Source: Erinaceus europaeus (lineage: Eukaryota > Chordata > Mammalia > Eulipotyphla > Erinaceidae). Taken from it: 64,000 nucleotides of DNA. The DNA lies in assembly GCF_950295315.1 (NCBI RefSeq), contig NC_080172.1, forward strand, positions 111,514,353-111,578,352, read 5' to 3'. The position numbers and the translations under genes are program-made. This document shows, piece by piece, positions 11,581 through 22,313 of this stretch. Within the stretch, counting starts at the first letter, position 1, and every line of letters begins with the position of its first letter. The notes below the pieces were generated by a model, which saw only the letters and a list, made by a program, of their open reading frames with translations, made no database searches and was not told where the DNA came from.

Positions 11581-13440
11581 AACCCCTAAGTGAGCTAAGT
11601 CAGAAAGATAAAGATGAGTATGCGATGATCCCACTCATCAACAGAAGTTGACTAAGAAGATCTGAGGGGGAAACTAAGAGCAGGACCTGACCAAATTGTA
11701 AGTAGGGCACCAAAGTAAAAACCCTGTGGTGAGGGGTAGACATGCAGCTTCCTGGGCCAGTGGGGGGTGGGAGTCGGTGGGAGGGATGGGTCACAGTCTT
11801 TTGGTGGTGGGAATGTGTCGTTTCGTCGGGCTGGCTTCACAGGCGGGTAACAGATGACCAGGGACTCATGGCTGGACGCAGTATCTCTTTATTCATGCTG
11901 GACACAGCACAATCTAAGCCGAGCTAAGCTAAAACTAAACTTAACTAAATACTTGCTAAAATGAACAATGCTGTCCTTTTATACTTTCTAAGTAGGATGT
12001 GAACAGGATGTGACATAGAGAGGGTGGAGAGAAAAGTGACTGGTGAAAATCAGGGTGTGACAAGGAGAGGGGGCAGAGCAAAAAGATATCATGAACCAGT
12101 GGGGAATAAACCAATGCCATGCAGTGGTTATGTAAATAGAATACAGTGGTTATGTAAATAGAATGCAGTGTTAAGCAGGGGGGATTAAACCAAATGAAAC
12201 AGAAGGGGTTTTTAAAAGTATACCAACAGGAATGGTGTTTATGTACACTCCTAGCAAAATGTAGATATATAAATCACTAGTTAATTAATATGAGAGGGGG
12301 AAAATCAATTGTATGTCTCAAAGTTTTACAAAACACAAACTGAATTTTTTTAATAAATAGGTTGTGTATTTGATATGCAGACTCTCTCAAAAGCCTAGAC
12401 CAAGTAGATCAGAAGCATCCAATAGCACAGCTGTATACAAGATACTGGGTACTGTACAGCAAACCATAACAAAAGGACTTTACAAGGTTAACCCAATTAC
12501 CAAATAATGTGATGATAACATTAACTATCGATTGTCTTGAACCCTAAGACAGTAGGAACCTCACATCTCCACTATAGAGCCCCTACTTCCCCCAGTCCTG
12601 GAACCCTTGGATAGGGCCCACTTTCCCATATGCCTCTCCCAATCCATATCAAATAATATTGCATCTGCCGATCACAACCTAACCAAAGCAACGATTGCCA
12701 TCTCAACATGCTTCGCTTCAGACTGTGTCCAGAGACTTCACGTGTGGAATGACAATGCTTCAGCTTCATTACTCGGGTGAGACCTTTCCTTTCATAGTAC
12801 ACTCTAATTTAATCTCAGATGGTTCACTTTCTAACAAAGTCCCAAAACCTAGATATACACCAGTTTCTGTGAGAGAGAGCATATGTTCACACGTATCCAT
12901 AAACTACTGCAAAATATATACCTGAAGGCAGAAGTACACTAGAGTTTGCAGTGAGTACCTCCCTAACGCTTCCTTTCCACTATGCCAAGCTTTGGGTCCA
13001 TGATTGCTCATCAATTTGTTTGGCTTTGTATGTTAACTCTCTTTTCAGTCACCATGTTCCAGATGCCATCAGGATGCTTGCCAGGCTTCCCTGGATTGAA
13101 GACCCCACCAATGTGTCCTGGAGCTCAGCTTCCCCAGAGACCCACCCTACTAGGGAAAGAGAGAGGCAGACTGGGAGTATGGACCAACCAGTCAACGCCC
13201 ATGTTCAGTGGGGAAGCAATTACAGAAGCCAGACCTTCTACCTTCTACAACCCACAATGACCCTGGGTCTCCCAAGGGTCACTGAGGGATAGAGAATGGG
13301 AAAGCTATCAGGGGAGAGGGTGGGATATGGAGATTGGGTGGTGGGAATTGTGTGGAGTTGTACTCCTCCTACCCTATGGTTTTGTTAATTAATCCTTTCT
13401 TAAATAAAAATAAAAAATAAAAAATAAATAAAAAGATAAA
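11581..13440 (+). mobile_element. 5'-truncated L1 (ORF2 end and long 3' UTR) with solo LTR inside
   Basis: It starts in the last ORF2 codons (gatgatcccactcatcaaca) and continues through about 1.4 kb of 3' UTR to the A-rich tail at 13405-13440. The end block ttgttaattaatcctttctt is the common L1 3' end in this window (also near 44690, 56640, and reversed near 45400 and 53300). The solo LTR 11816-12228 interrupts it. Confidence 0.8.
11816..12228 (-). repeat. Solo LTR, type II, antisense, with 6-bp duplication
   Basis: On the minus strand it starts TGTTGGTATACTT and ends GAAACGACA. The 6 bases ggaatg flank it at 11810-11815 and 12229-12234. The empty site (gggaatggtgtttatg) can be seen in reverse in the L1 at about 46560, which confirms both edges. 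A 413-bp solo LTR is what LTR-LTR recombination leaves. It contains a TATA-like element read on the minus strand near 11985 and two tandem atgcagtggttatgtaaata-like units near 12120-12165. Confidence 0.92.
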
Positions 13441-13944
13441 AAGAGAATGGTCTAGCACTTGCAGTTGTAGAATAGAACCTGTAAAACCTTCACACGTGAG
13501 AGTTATAGAGAAAAAGGGAGCATGAGGGTACTACAGGGTATCACTGTCTACTGCAATGCTAATGAACCTGAACAGTTTCTACCAACAAAATATTCTCTCT
13601 GAAAAAGCCACATCCCCCAAAAAACTAATACAGACTCCAGAGCATGCACCACTCTTCTATTTAATTTTGTTACTATGTACAATTGAAACAAAGAAAAAGG
13701 GTGGGTGTAGATACCATAATGGCTATGCAAAGAGACTACATAGCCTCAGGCTTCAAAATCTCAGGTTCAATCCCCACAGCCCTTGCACCACCATAAACAG
13801 GAGGTTAGCAATATCTGATAAGAAAAAGATGATAAAAGAAAGGAATTCCTGGCTTACTAACTTCCAACCCCACAGCTCCTCAGACTATTGACCTCACATT
13901 GTATCGTAATAACTTATTTAATTATTTTAAAAATTATTTATTAG
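13441..13944. other. Intergenic, with one degenerate SINE piece
   Basis: A type-C SINE body lies at about 13696-13800 (ataccataatggctatgcaa). Nothing else is recognised. Confidence 0.5.
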
Positions 13945-14200
13945 GGAGTCAGGCTGTAGCGCAGCGGGTTAAGCGCAGGTGGCGCAAAGCACAAGGACCA
14001 ACATAAGGATCCCGGTTCGAACCCTGGCTCCCCACCTGCAGGGGAGTCGCTTCACAGGCGGTAAAGCAGGTCTATCTTTCTCTCTTCCTCTCTGTCTTCC
14101 CCTCCTCTCTACATTTCTCTCTGTCCTATCCAACAATGACGACAACAACAATAAAAAAATAAGGGCAACAAAAGGGAATAAATAAATAAAATAAATATTT
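13945..14200 (+). repeat. SINE (type A), well preserved
   Basis: It is a tRNA-derived SINE with A-box-like tagcgcagcgggttaag and B-box-like ggttcgaaccc. The 16-17-bp duplication aaaaattatttattag flanks it (13929-13944 and 14201-14217). It is the best-preserved member in the window and so probably young. Confidence 0.93.
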
Positions 14201-14414
14201 AAAAATTTATTTATTAGTGATATATAAAATTACAAAATAACAGAGGTATCATACCATACCAGTCTCACTATAAGATTTCTGTCACCCTCACATCTAGTAA
14301 CAGAAACTGCAATAAATATGCCAAGGTCACAGGCATGGTTTGACTATATATCTAGATTTAACAATCTTCTGTGTATCTATCTATGTCCTGAAATCAATTA
14401 ATCTATCTCTCATC
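14201..14414. other. Spacer of old L1 end sequence
   Basis: ttagtgatatataaaatta... resembles the antisense L1 end block near 38205. No gene. Confidence 0.4.
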
Positions 14415-15208
14415 ATTTATTTACCTACTCTTACTCACTTGTAATGCCCTTTTTATACTTCCCTTCCAAGTCATACTTATGCCTTTTACTGGTTCGGAGT
14501 GTCCTTCCCTTTCCTTCTTCCCTCTCAGATTAGTGAAGCAGTCTTCCTCACCTGTCTTTTTCCTCAGGTGTTTTCCTTATTCTCTTCCATTTTAGGGATG
14601 GTATAAATTCAGAGTCCTGATGATAATTGTTTCCAGGCACAGTGGAGTTGAGGTTCAGAGCCCCTCTCTGGCAGCAGTGGAGAAAATTCTTTCTGGAGTG
14701 TAGAATGAAGGAGTTCTGGATTCTATCATTGCTTCTCTGCTGGCCATAGACTTTAGAAGATCGCTACACAGCTCCAGTCTGTCTCTTTCTCAGTCCACAC
14801 GTCTCTGTCAGTGACCTTGCTGTGTGAAAGCACATATGACCAGGTATGATTTCCATAAAACTTAATGACAGTTAGACATGGAGAGACATCTTATTTGGTG
14901 TCATTAGTGATAACACTATTGCTTTGAGAAGCAGGAGATTGGGGTTTTAAAATAATACTAATAAGATCATTATTATTGCAAGTACTCCTAGCAACATTCT
15001 GCAGTACCAGTAATCATTATATTTTGAGCCTAGAGTCCAACATGAATACTTCAGTTTCTGTGTCCTTGGGGTTCCATGGGAGCATATTGAACTGTCCCCA
15101 GTGTCATACCCAGCACTGAATGGCTTGTATGGCTATCAATCTCTTGATATCAATCACCTCTGGAGTCAGTCACAATTTGTCTCCAGCCTATAGGAGGTAT
15201 GATAGCTG

Positions 15209-15492
15209 GGGATCCAGGAGGTAGTGCAGCGGGTTAAGCGCAGGTGGCTTAAAGCGCAAGGACTGGCTTAAGGATCCAGGTTCGAGCTCCTGGCTCCCCA
15301 CCTGCAGTAGAGTTGCTTCACCTGCAGTGAAGCAGGTCTGCAGGTGTCTATCATTCTTTCCCCCTCTCTGTCTTCTCCTCCTCTCTCCATTTCTCTCTGT
15401 TCTATCTAACAATGACAATATCAACAACAAGAATAAAAACTATAACAATAAAAACAAGGGCAAGACAGGAGAATAAATAAATATTTTAAAAA
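15209..15492 (+). repeat. SINE (type A) in unit A
   Basis: gtagtgcagcgggttaagcg head and (ATAA) tail. Its paralogue is in unit B at about 18127-18400, so it predates the duplication. Confidence 0.85.
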
Positions 15493-15529
15493 AAGAAAGA
15501 ATCTGCTGTTCCAGGCAGACTTTAAAAAA

Positions 15530-15581
15530 GAAGAAGGAGGAGGAGGAGAAGGAGGAGAAAGAGGAAGAAGAGGAAGAAGAG

Positions 15582-15613
<32 letters not shown>

Positions 15614-15683
15614 AGAAGAAGAAGAAGAAGAAGAAGAAGAAGAAGAAGAAGAAGAAGAAGAAGAAGAAGAAGAAGAAGAAGAA
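15530..15683. repeat. (GAA)n/(GGA)n microsatellite
   Basis: The right half is more than 25 uninterrupted GAA units. The equivalent place in unit B (18440-18488) has only about 50 bases of GGA-rich sequence. The tract lies about 145 bp upstream of the TATA box. Confidence 0.95.
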
Positions 15684-15828
15684 GGTGTGATAGCTAGCCA
15701 TTTCAGCTGGGAAGGGTCTTAATCAGTATTAAGCTGAGAGCATTTTGGGATCTGAGGAAATACCTTGTTTGCTCAACTGAACTGTTTCCTGCAAGGATTA
15801 AGAAGTTTAGGGCATAGCCTACAAAGGA

Positions 15829-15835
15829 TATAAAA
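15829..15835 (+). promoter_or_regulatory. TATA box of PRAME-type promoter, unit A
   Basis: TATAAAA in the context ggatataaaagtgtaggtcc. The same element occurs at 18632 and 39706, each about 105-111 bp before a GTAAGT donor and upstream of a PRAME coding region. The promoter role is inference from this threefold conservation. Confidence 0.65.
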
Positions 15836-15859
15836 GTGTAGGTCCCTAAACAGGGAAAG

Positions 15860-15939
15860 GGAATATTCTAGCTCCTCAGTCTGTCTGTGGGCTCTCCAGA
15901 GACCTGAGTTCTGAGCACAGGGCAACTTTATCACAGCTG
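15860..15939 (+). other. Non-coding first exon, PRAME-2 promoter A (end fixed by donor)
   Basis: The conserved block ctccagagacctgagttctg ends at cacagctg|GTAAGT (donor 15940). The start is only estimated from the TATA box. PRAME genes known to me have non-coding 5' exons, which fits. The acceptor would be cccacaag ending at 21991, before the ATG at 22015. Confidence 0.55.
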
Positions 15940-16418
15940 GTAAGTTATCCTCCTGTGCTAAGGATCCATCATGTTACCTGTGGTCATTCAAATACGGTAA
16001 AATTCACAAAAGATGAGGAGGGAAGTTTTACTTTGACCTTTTCAGGCTCTCTTTCTTTTTTTTTTTTGTTTTATAAAAAAGTTTCTCATCATTATGACAC
16101 AGACCGGATAACTGCCAGCCTACCATGAGATGCTCCCTGGATCAAAGTGTTCTTATTTCTTTATTTTCAATAGAACAAATTTCAAACTTGGTCATTGTGT
16201 CTCCGTAAATTGTATCTTCACCCAAAATGTGATATTTTGTGTACTTGTTTATTCATTTTTCAACATTTTTAAAAGCACATCTTTAAATGACAATGACTAC
16301 TTGTAATGTGATTCTCTGACATTTAAATTGTGTATTGATTTTTTTAAAGGTAAGTGATTTACAGTATGTTTGTTGAATATAGGTACACAATTTCTCATTT
16401 CATCAAGAGAGATATTTG

Positions 16419-16551
16419 GGGTGGGCAGGTAGATAGCATAATGGTTATGCAAAGGAACCCATGCCTGAGACTCCAAAACTCTAGGTTTAATCCCTGGCAC
16501 CACCATAGACCAGAGTTTAGCAGTTCTTTGGTTATAAAAAAAAAAAAAAAA
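16419..16551 (+). repeat. SINE (type C) in unit A
   Basis: Head tagatagcataatggttatg with an A tail of about 17 bases. Its paralogue is at 19230-19366. Confidence 0.88.
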
Positions 16552-17112
16552 GGAGAGATGTGTGTAAAGCACTCTCACTCCCACAAACAGGCCTATCTAT
16601 CATCAAGGTCCAGGACTGAGAACCCAGGAGTCAGCCCATGCCTCTCCCAGTCTTCCTGCCCCTGAGCCCCTTCTTGGGTGCAATACACAAAACCAGTCCT
16701 AGTTTTACCTCATGTTTCCCTATTCCATTTTTGTTGTTGTTGTTGTTTCTTTGGTTATTGTTAGTTAATTTGTGTGTTTTATCATCAGGGCTCTTGCTGT
16801 GCCTCAATTCCTGCACAGGAATCCTCTGCCCTAGGGTGTTATTTCTCTACTTATTCATTTGTTTCTTTGTTTATTGTCTCATAGTTCACAAACTAGAGGG
16901 GGTGCGGGAACAGAGACAGAGAAAGTGACACTCTCATGAAGCTTCCCATATGCAGGAGGGGACCTGGGTCTTCAACCCTGGCCTTAGGGCACAATAAGGT
17001 ATTAACCTTATTGGGTCCTTTCCTTTGTGTTCTAATTTCTTAAATTTGTGAGTGAGTCATCCCATACCCACCCTGAGTTTTCTTTTGTTAGTGATTTAAT
17101 AGTGATTTACAT

Positions 17113-17264
17113 GGTCCAGGAGGTGGCACAGTGGTTAAGGAACTAGACTCTCAAGCATGAGGTCTTGAGTTCAATCCCTGGTAGCACATGCACCAGAATG
17201 ATGTCTGGCTCTTTCTCTCCTCCTATCTTTCTCATTAATAAAATAAATAAAATATTTTTTAAAA
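17113..17264 (+). repeat. SINE (type B) in unit A
   Basis: Head ggtggcacagtggttaagg, tail of ATAA units. The duplication tagtgatttaca / tagtgatctaca flanks it. Its paralogue is at 20092-20245. Confidence 0.88.
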
Positions 17265-18126
17265 TAGTGATCTACAAGATTGTGGGATAAAACTGTACAT
17301 TTCCATACAACTCCCAAGACCAGAATTTATTTACCTACTCTTACTTGTAATGCCCTTTTAACACTTCCCTTCCAAGTCACACTTATGCCTTTTACTGGTT
17401 TGGAGTGTCCTTCTCTTTCCTTCTTCCCTCTCAGATTAGTGAAGCAGTCTTCCTCACCGGTCTTTTTCCTCAGGTGTTTTCCTTATTCTCTTCCATTTTA
17501 GGGATGGTATAAATTCAGAGTCCTGATGATGATTGTTTCCAGGCACAGTGGAGTTGAGGTTCAGAGCCCCTCTCTGGCAGCAGTGGAGAAAATTCTTTCT
17601 GGAGTGTAGAATGAAGGAGTTCTGGATTCTATCATTGCTTCTCTGCTGGCCATAGACTTTAGAAGATCGCTACATAGCTCCAGTCTGTCTCTTTCTCAGT
17701 CCACACGTCTCTGTCAGTGACCTTGCTGTGTGAAAGCACATATGACCAGGTATGATTTCCATAAAACTTAATGACAGTTAGACATGGAGAGACATCTTAT
17801 TTGGTGTCATTAGTGATAACACTATTGCTTTGAGAAGCAGGAGATTGGGGTTTTAAAATAATACTAATAAGATCATTATTATTGCAAGTACTCCTAGCAA
17901 CATTCTGCAGTACCAGTAATCATTATATTTTGAGCCTAGAGTCCAACATGAATACTTCAGTTTCTGTGTCCTTGGGGTTCCATGGGAGCATATTGAACTG
18001 TCCCCAATGTCACACCCAGCACTGAATGCTTGTATGGCTTCAACTCTTATCAATCTCTTGATATCAATCACCTCTGGAGTCAGTCACAATTTGTCTCCAG
18101 CCTATAGGAGGTGTGATAGCTGGGAA

Positions 18127-18400
18127 GCCAGGAGGTAGTGCAGCAGGTTAATTGTAGGTGGCTTAAAGCACAAGGACTGGCTTAAGGATCCAGGTTCGAG
18201 CTCCTGGCTCCCCACCTGCAGTGGAGTTGCTTCACCTGCAGTGAAGCAGGTCTGCAGGTGTCTATCATTCTTTCCCCCTCTCTGTCTTCTCCTCCTCTCT
18301 CCATTTCTCTCTGTTCTATCTAACAATGACAACATTAACAATAATAATAACTATAACAATAAAAACAAGGGCAACAAAAGAGAATAAATAAATAAATATT
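18127..18400 (+). repeat. SINE (type A) in unit B
   Basis: Paralogue of 15209-15492, with the head slightly decayed (gcagcaggttaattgtagg). Confidence 0.85.
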
Positions 18401-18631
18401 TAAAAAAAGAATCTGCTGCTCCAGGCAAATTAAAAAAAGATTTAAAAAGAAGGAGGAGGAGGAGGAGGAGAGGAGGAGGAGGAGGAAGTGTGATAGCTAA
18501 CCATTTCAGCTGGGAAGGGTGTTAATCAGTATTAAGCTGAGAGCATTTTGGGATCTGAGGAAATATCTTGTTTGCTCAAGTGAACTGTTTCCTGCAAGGA
18601 TTAAGAAGTTTAGGGCATAGCCTTCAAAGGA

Positions 18632-18638
18632 TATAAAA
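18632..18638 (+). promoter_or_regulatory. TATA box of PRAME-type promoter, unit B
   Basis: TATAAAA in ggatataaaagtgtaggtcc, an intact duplicate of the element at 15829. It is the promoter nearer to PRAME-2 (coding start 22015). Confidence 0.65.
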
Positions 18639-18662
18639 GTGTAGGTCCCTAAACAGGGAAAT

Positions 18663-18742
18663 GGAATATTCTAGCTCCTCAGTCTGTCTGTGGGCTCTCC
18701 AGAGACCTGAGTTCTGAGCACAGGGCAACTTTATCACAGCTG
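18663..18742 (+). other. Non-coding first exon, PRAME-2 promoter B (end fixed by donor)
   Basis: Ends cacagctg|GTAAGT with the donor at 18743. It is nearly identical to the unit A exon. The start is estimated. Confidence 0.55.
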
Positions 18743-19229
18743 GTAAGTTATCCTCCTGTGCTAAGGATGCATCATGTTACCTGTGGTCATTCAAATATGG
18801 TAAAATTCACAAAGGATGAGGAGGGAAGTTTTACTTTGACCTTTTCAGGCTCTCTTTCTTTCTTTTTTTTTTTTTTTTATAAAAAAAGTTTCTCATTATC
18901 ATTATGACAGAGACCGGATAACTGCCAGCCTACCATGAGATGCTCCCTGGATCAAAGTGTTCTTATTTCTTTATTTTCAGTAGAACAAATTTCAGACTTG
19001 GTCATTGTGTCTCCGTAAATTGTATCTTCACCCAAAATGTGATATTTTGTGTACTTGTTTATTCATTTTCAACATTTTTAAAAGCACATCTTTAAATGAC
19101 AATGACTTCTTGGAATGTGATTCTCTGACATTTAAATTGTGTATTTATTGCTTTTTTTAAGGTAAATGATTTACAGTATGTTTGTTGAATATAGGTACAT
19201 AATTTCTCATTTCATCAAGAGAGATATTT

Positions 19230-19366
19230 GGGGTGGGCCGATAGATAGCATAATGGTTATGCAAAGGGACCCATGCCTGAGACTCCAAAACTCTAGGTTT
19301 AATCCCTGGCACCACCATAGACCAGAGTTTAGCAGTTCTTTGGGTATTAAAAAAAAAAAAAAAAAA
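19230..19366 (+). repeat. SINE (type C) in unit B
   Basis: Paralogue of 16419-16551. Confidence 0.88.
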
Positions 19367-19672
19367 GGAGAGATGTGTGTAAAGCACTCTCACTCCCACA
19401 AACAGGCCTATCTATCATCAAGGTCCAGGACTGAGAACCCAGGAGTCAGCCTATGCCTCTCCCAGTCTTCCTGCCCCTGAGCCCCTTCTTGGGTGTAATA
19501 CACAAAACCAGTCCTAGTTTTACCTCACGTTTCCCAATTCCATTTTTTTTTGTTTCTTTGGTTATTGTTAGTTAATTTGTGTGTTTTATCATCAGGGCTC
19601 TTGCTGTGCCTCAATTCCTGCACAGGAATCCACTGCCCTAGGCTGTTATTTCTCTACTTATTCATTTGTTTC

Positions 19673-19831
19673 TTTTTTTTTTAATTTTTTAAAAGATTTT
19701 ATTTATTTATGAGAAAAATAGGAGGAGAGAGAAAGAACCTGACATCACTCTGGCACATGTGCTGCTGCGATCGAACTCAGGACCTCATGCTTGAGAGTCC
19801 AAAGCTTAACCACTGCGCCACCTCCCGGACC
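19673..19831 (-). repeat. SINE (type B), antisense, only in unit B
   Basis: T-run, body, then the reverse head ttaaccactgcgccacctcc. The duplication tcatttgttt flanks it on both sides. The empty site is visible in unit A near 16857, so it inserted after the tandem duplication. Confidence 0.92.
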
Positions 19832-20091
19832 ACTCATTTGTTTTTTTGTTTATTGTCTCATAGTTCACAAACTAGAGGGGGTGGGGGAACAGAGACAGAG
19901 AAAGTGACACTCTCATGAAGCTTCCCATATGCTGGAGGGGACCTGGGTCTTCAACCCTGGCCTTAGGGCACAATAAGGTATTAACCTTATTGGGTCCTTT
20001 CCTTTGTGTTCTAATTTCTTAAATTTGTGAGTGAGTCATCCCATACCCACCCTGAGTTTTCTTTTGTTAGTGATTTAATAGTGATTTACAT

Positions 20092-20245
20092 GGTCTAGGA
20101 GGTGGCACAGTGGTTAAGGAACTAGACTCTCAAGCATGAGGTCTTGAGTTCAATCCCTGGTAGCATATGTACCAGAATGATGTCTGGCTCTTTCTCTCCT
20201 CCTATCTTTCTCATTAATAAAATAAATAAAATATTTTTAAAAATA
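20092..20245 (+). repeat. SINE (type B) in unit B
   Basis: Paralogue of 17113-17264. Confidence 0.88.
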
Positions 20246-20295
20246 GTGATCTACAAGATTGTGGGATAAAACTGTACATTTCCATACAATTCCCA

Positions 20296-21110
20296 ACACC
20301 AGAATTCCATATCCAATATTCTACATGGAAGATTTCTAATTCTTTATCCAGGAGGGGTGGGGTTTCCAGGTGGATTGATGAGGTTAACTTTCCAGGGAAG
20401 TTAAGTTGGCATCATAGTAGCATCTGCAAAATAGTGGCTGAAACAGCATTAAGGTATAAAGCAGAACAAACTATTTAATAATCAGGAGCCGAGAGGTAAG
20501 ACTATAGCAAGAGAGATTTGTGGTCTCCTTTTTGGAAAAAAATAGGAAGTCTATTTAAGGCATCTTCCAAAGGGTACATTCATTTGCTAATTTTTGCCTG
20601 AGCATGACAGCTATCACACAAGTGGGCCAAACATATTGTCTGTGGAGATTGTGTCAGAGTTGGAATAGGACAAGCAAGCAAGATCAGGGCAGAGAGTAGC
20701 TCCCAAATATGAGAAACGTAAATAAATACCATTAACTTTAAACCCTGTCAGTCAGACCTAGAGCCTATGTCTATTCATATTTAGCACGGAAGCCTCTGTA
20801 ACCTCTGCATCCCTGTCAGTCTGAGGATGCTGTCCCTGCTTGTAGCTAGAAACATTCTTGACTACCATCATTTCAGGACCAGTCTTCCTTGAGTGGCAGA
20901 GTATGTTGACCCAGCCTCCCTTTGGAGAGTGAGGCAGTTCCCACCATTGTTGTTCTACATTGAGGGAAATGTCCTCAAGAGGCCCACACAAGGGTTTATA
21001 GTGTTGTTTCTGGTGGAGATGAGCAGGGATGGTGGAGAGAACGATCTGTTAGAGGTCTAGCCTCATCATTTCTGTGGGAATCCCAGGACTCTCTGACTAG
21101 GGCCCCAGAT
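20296..21110 (-). mobile_element. Old L1 3'-UTR sequence, antisense
   Basis: It shares ordered blocks with 42700-43680 and 2325-2800 (agtagctccca, then cagtcagaccta/gatctgggtcc, then the agaggtctag and catcatttctgtgggaa regions). No coding capacity. Confidence 0.6.
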
Positions 21111-21349
21111 GGTTATAGTCACATTACTTAGAACTCATGGTTGTGTTAGTAGAGCTGTTGTTTTTGTTGTTGCAAGAATTAAACTGAGGACCTCACACAT
21201 GCAAGGCTTACTATCTTTGGGCTACATTCACTGTTCATACCTTCATTATCAGTAAGAACTTTAAAATAGGTGATAGAATATCTTTAAGAAGGAAATATTT
21301 CTTCATAATGTGATCTCTTATTGGCTAATAAATCTGGCCCCAGACATTT
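21111..21349. other. PRAME-2 leader intron, no feature seen
   Basis: Moderately AT-rich, with a small antisense SINE-like fragment near 21170-21230. Confidence 0.4.
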
Positions 21350-21640
21350 CTTTTTTTTAATTTTCAAAAATACTTATTTATCCCTTTTGTGGTTCTTGTT
21401 GTTTTATTGTTGTAGCTATTCTTGTTGTTGATGTCATTGTTGTTGCATAGGACAGAGAGAAATGGAGAGAGGAGGGGAAGACAGAGAGGGAGAGAGAAAG
21501 ACATCTGTAGACCTGCTTCACACTTGTGAAATGACTCCCCTGCCGGTGGGGAACCGGGAGCTCAAACCTGTATCCTTATGCTGGTCCTTGCATTTTGCAC
21601 CACCTATGCTTAACCCACTGCGCTGCCACCCAACTCCCCC
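21350..21640 (-). repeat. SINE (type A), antisense
   Basis: It runs from the T-rich tail (21352) to the reversed head cttaacccactgcgctgcca. The flanks ccagacatttct and ccagaggtttct are a slightly decayed target duplication. The equivalent place in PRAME-3 (about 41680) lacks it. Confidence 0.88.
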
Positions 21641-22014
21641 AGAGGTTTCTAATGTATGTAAAGGGATGCTCCATAGAGTTGTATCACCCATTGCTTCTTG
21701 ACGTGAACTCCTAGCTTTATATCAGTGTTGTAATTGCATGGCTGTTATAGTCTCACATCAAAATATCTTAAATAGAATGAAACCCTGTAGGTTGGTGACT
21801 CTTTGGTTCCTTCAATCCATCTCTGACCATGTACTCTAGTAACTAACTGGAGACTCTGCCACCATTTGTCACTTTCCTGCCATAGCTGTGACTTGGGTGC
21901 TGAGATGGTTCCTTGAAGAGCAGTATGCTGGACTCTGGCCATCTCACGCTGCCTTGAGAATGACATCCTCTTCTTTGATTATTCCCACAAGTCTTCTGCC
22001 TGAGGAGATTCAAG

Positions 22015-22313
22015 ATGAGCTATGCCAAGCCACCCAGTCTCCTACAACTGGCCATTAGGAGCCTGCTGAGGGATGAGGAGTTGGCCATCTCTTCCCTGAA
22101 AGACCTGCCTACAAGTCTTTTCCCATGTCTGCTTCTGGAAGCACACAGTCAGGAATGCTGGGAGACCCTGAAGGCTCTAGTGCAGACCTGGCCCTTTGAA
22201 AGTCTCCCTCTGGGGGCTCTAATTAATAAATCTGACAAATTTCCTTCTAATCCATGTTTCAAAGCTGTGATGGATGGACTTGATATCCTGCTCAAGCAGA
22301 AAGTTTCCTCCAG
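22015..22313 (+). CDS. PRAME-2 coding exon 1
   Basis: ATG in gattcaagATGAGC, 24 bases after an acceptor (cccacaag, ending 21991). It is open to the donor CAG|GTAAGG and 299 bases long, phase 2. It contains LPTSLFP at residues 31-37 and ends LDILLKQKVSS. Confidence 0.9.

Larger units (their letters stand above)
14415..17325 (+). repeat. Tandem segmental duplication, unit A
   Basis: Nearly the whole stretch is repeated in the same order at 17326-20295: block ggttcggagtgtccttccc at about 14491 and its partner at about 17398, through to gggataaaactgtacatttc at 17285 and 20264. Each unit holds a type-A SINE, a purine microsatellite, a PRAME-type promoter with a non-coding exon, a type-C SINE and a type-B SINE. 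Unit A differs by a long GAA tract at 15538-15683. Confidence 0.92.
17326..20295 (+). repeat. Tandem segmental duplication, unit B
   Basis: This is the second copy of 14415-17325, closely similar throughout. It has a much shorter purine tract (18440-18488) and an extra antisense SINE (19673-19831) absent from unit A. At the end, unit A breaks at agaccagaa|tttatttacc, while unit B runs on into the single-copy flank ccagaattccatatcc. Confidence 0.92.

Noticed and set aside
13945..14060. Possible tRNA gene (A and B box)
   Set aside because: It is the tRNA-derived head of a SINE with tail and target duplication. The cloverleaf is not complete.
15530..15683. Regular repeat considered as a possible CRISPR-like or satellite array
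   Set aside because: It is a trinucleotide microsatellite without spacers, in a mammalian genome.
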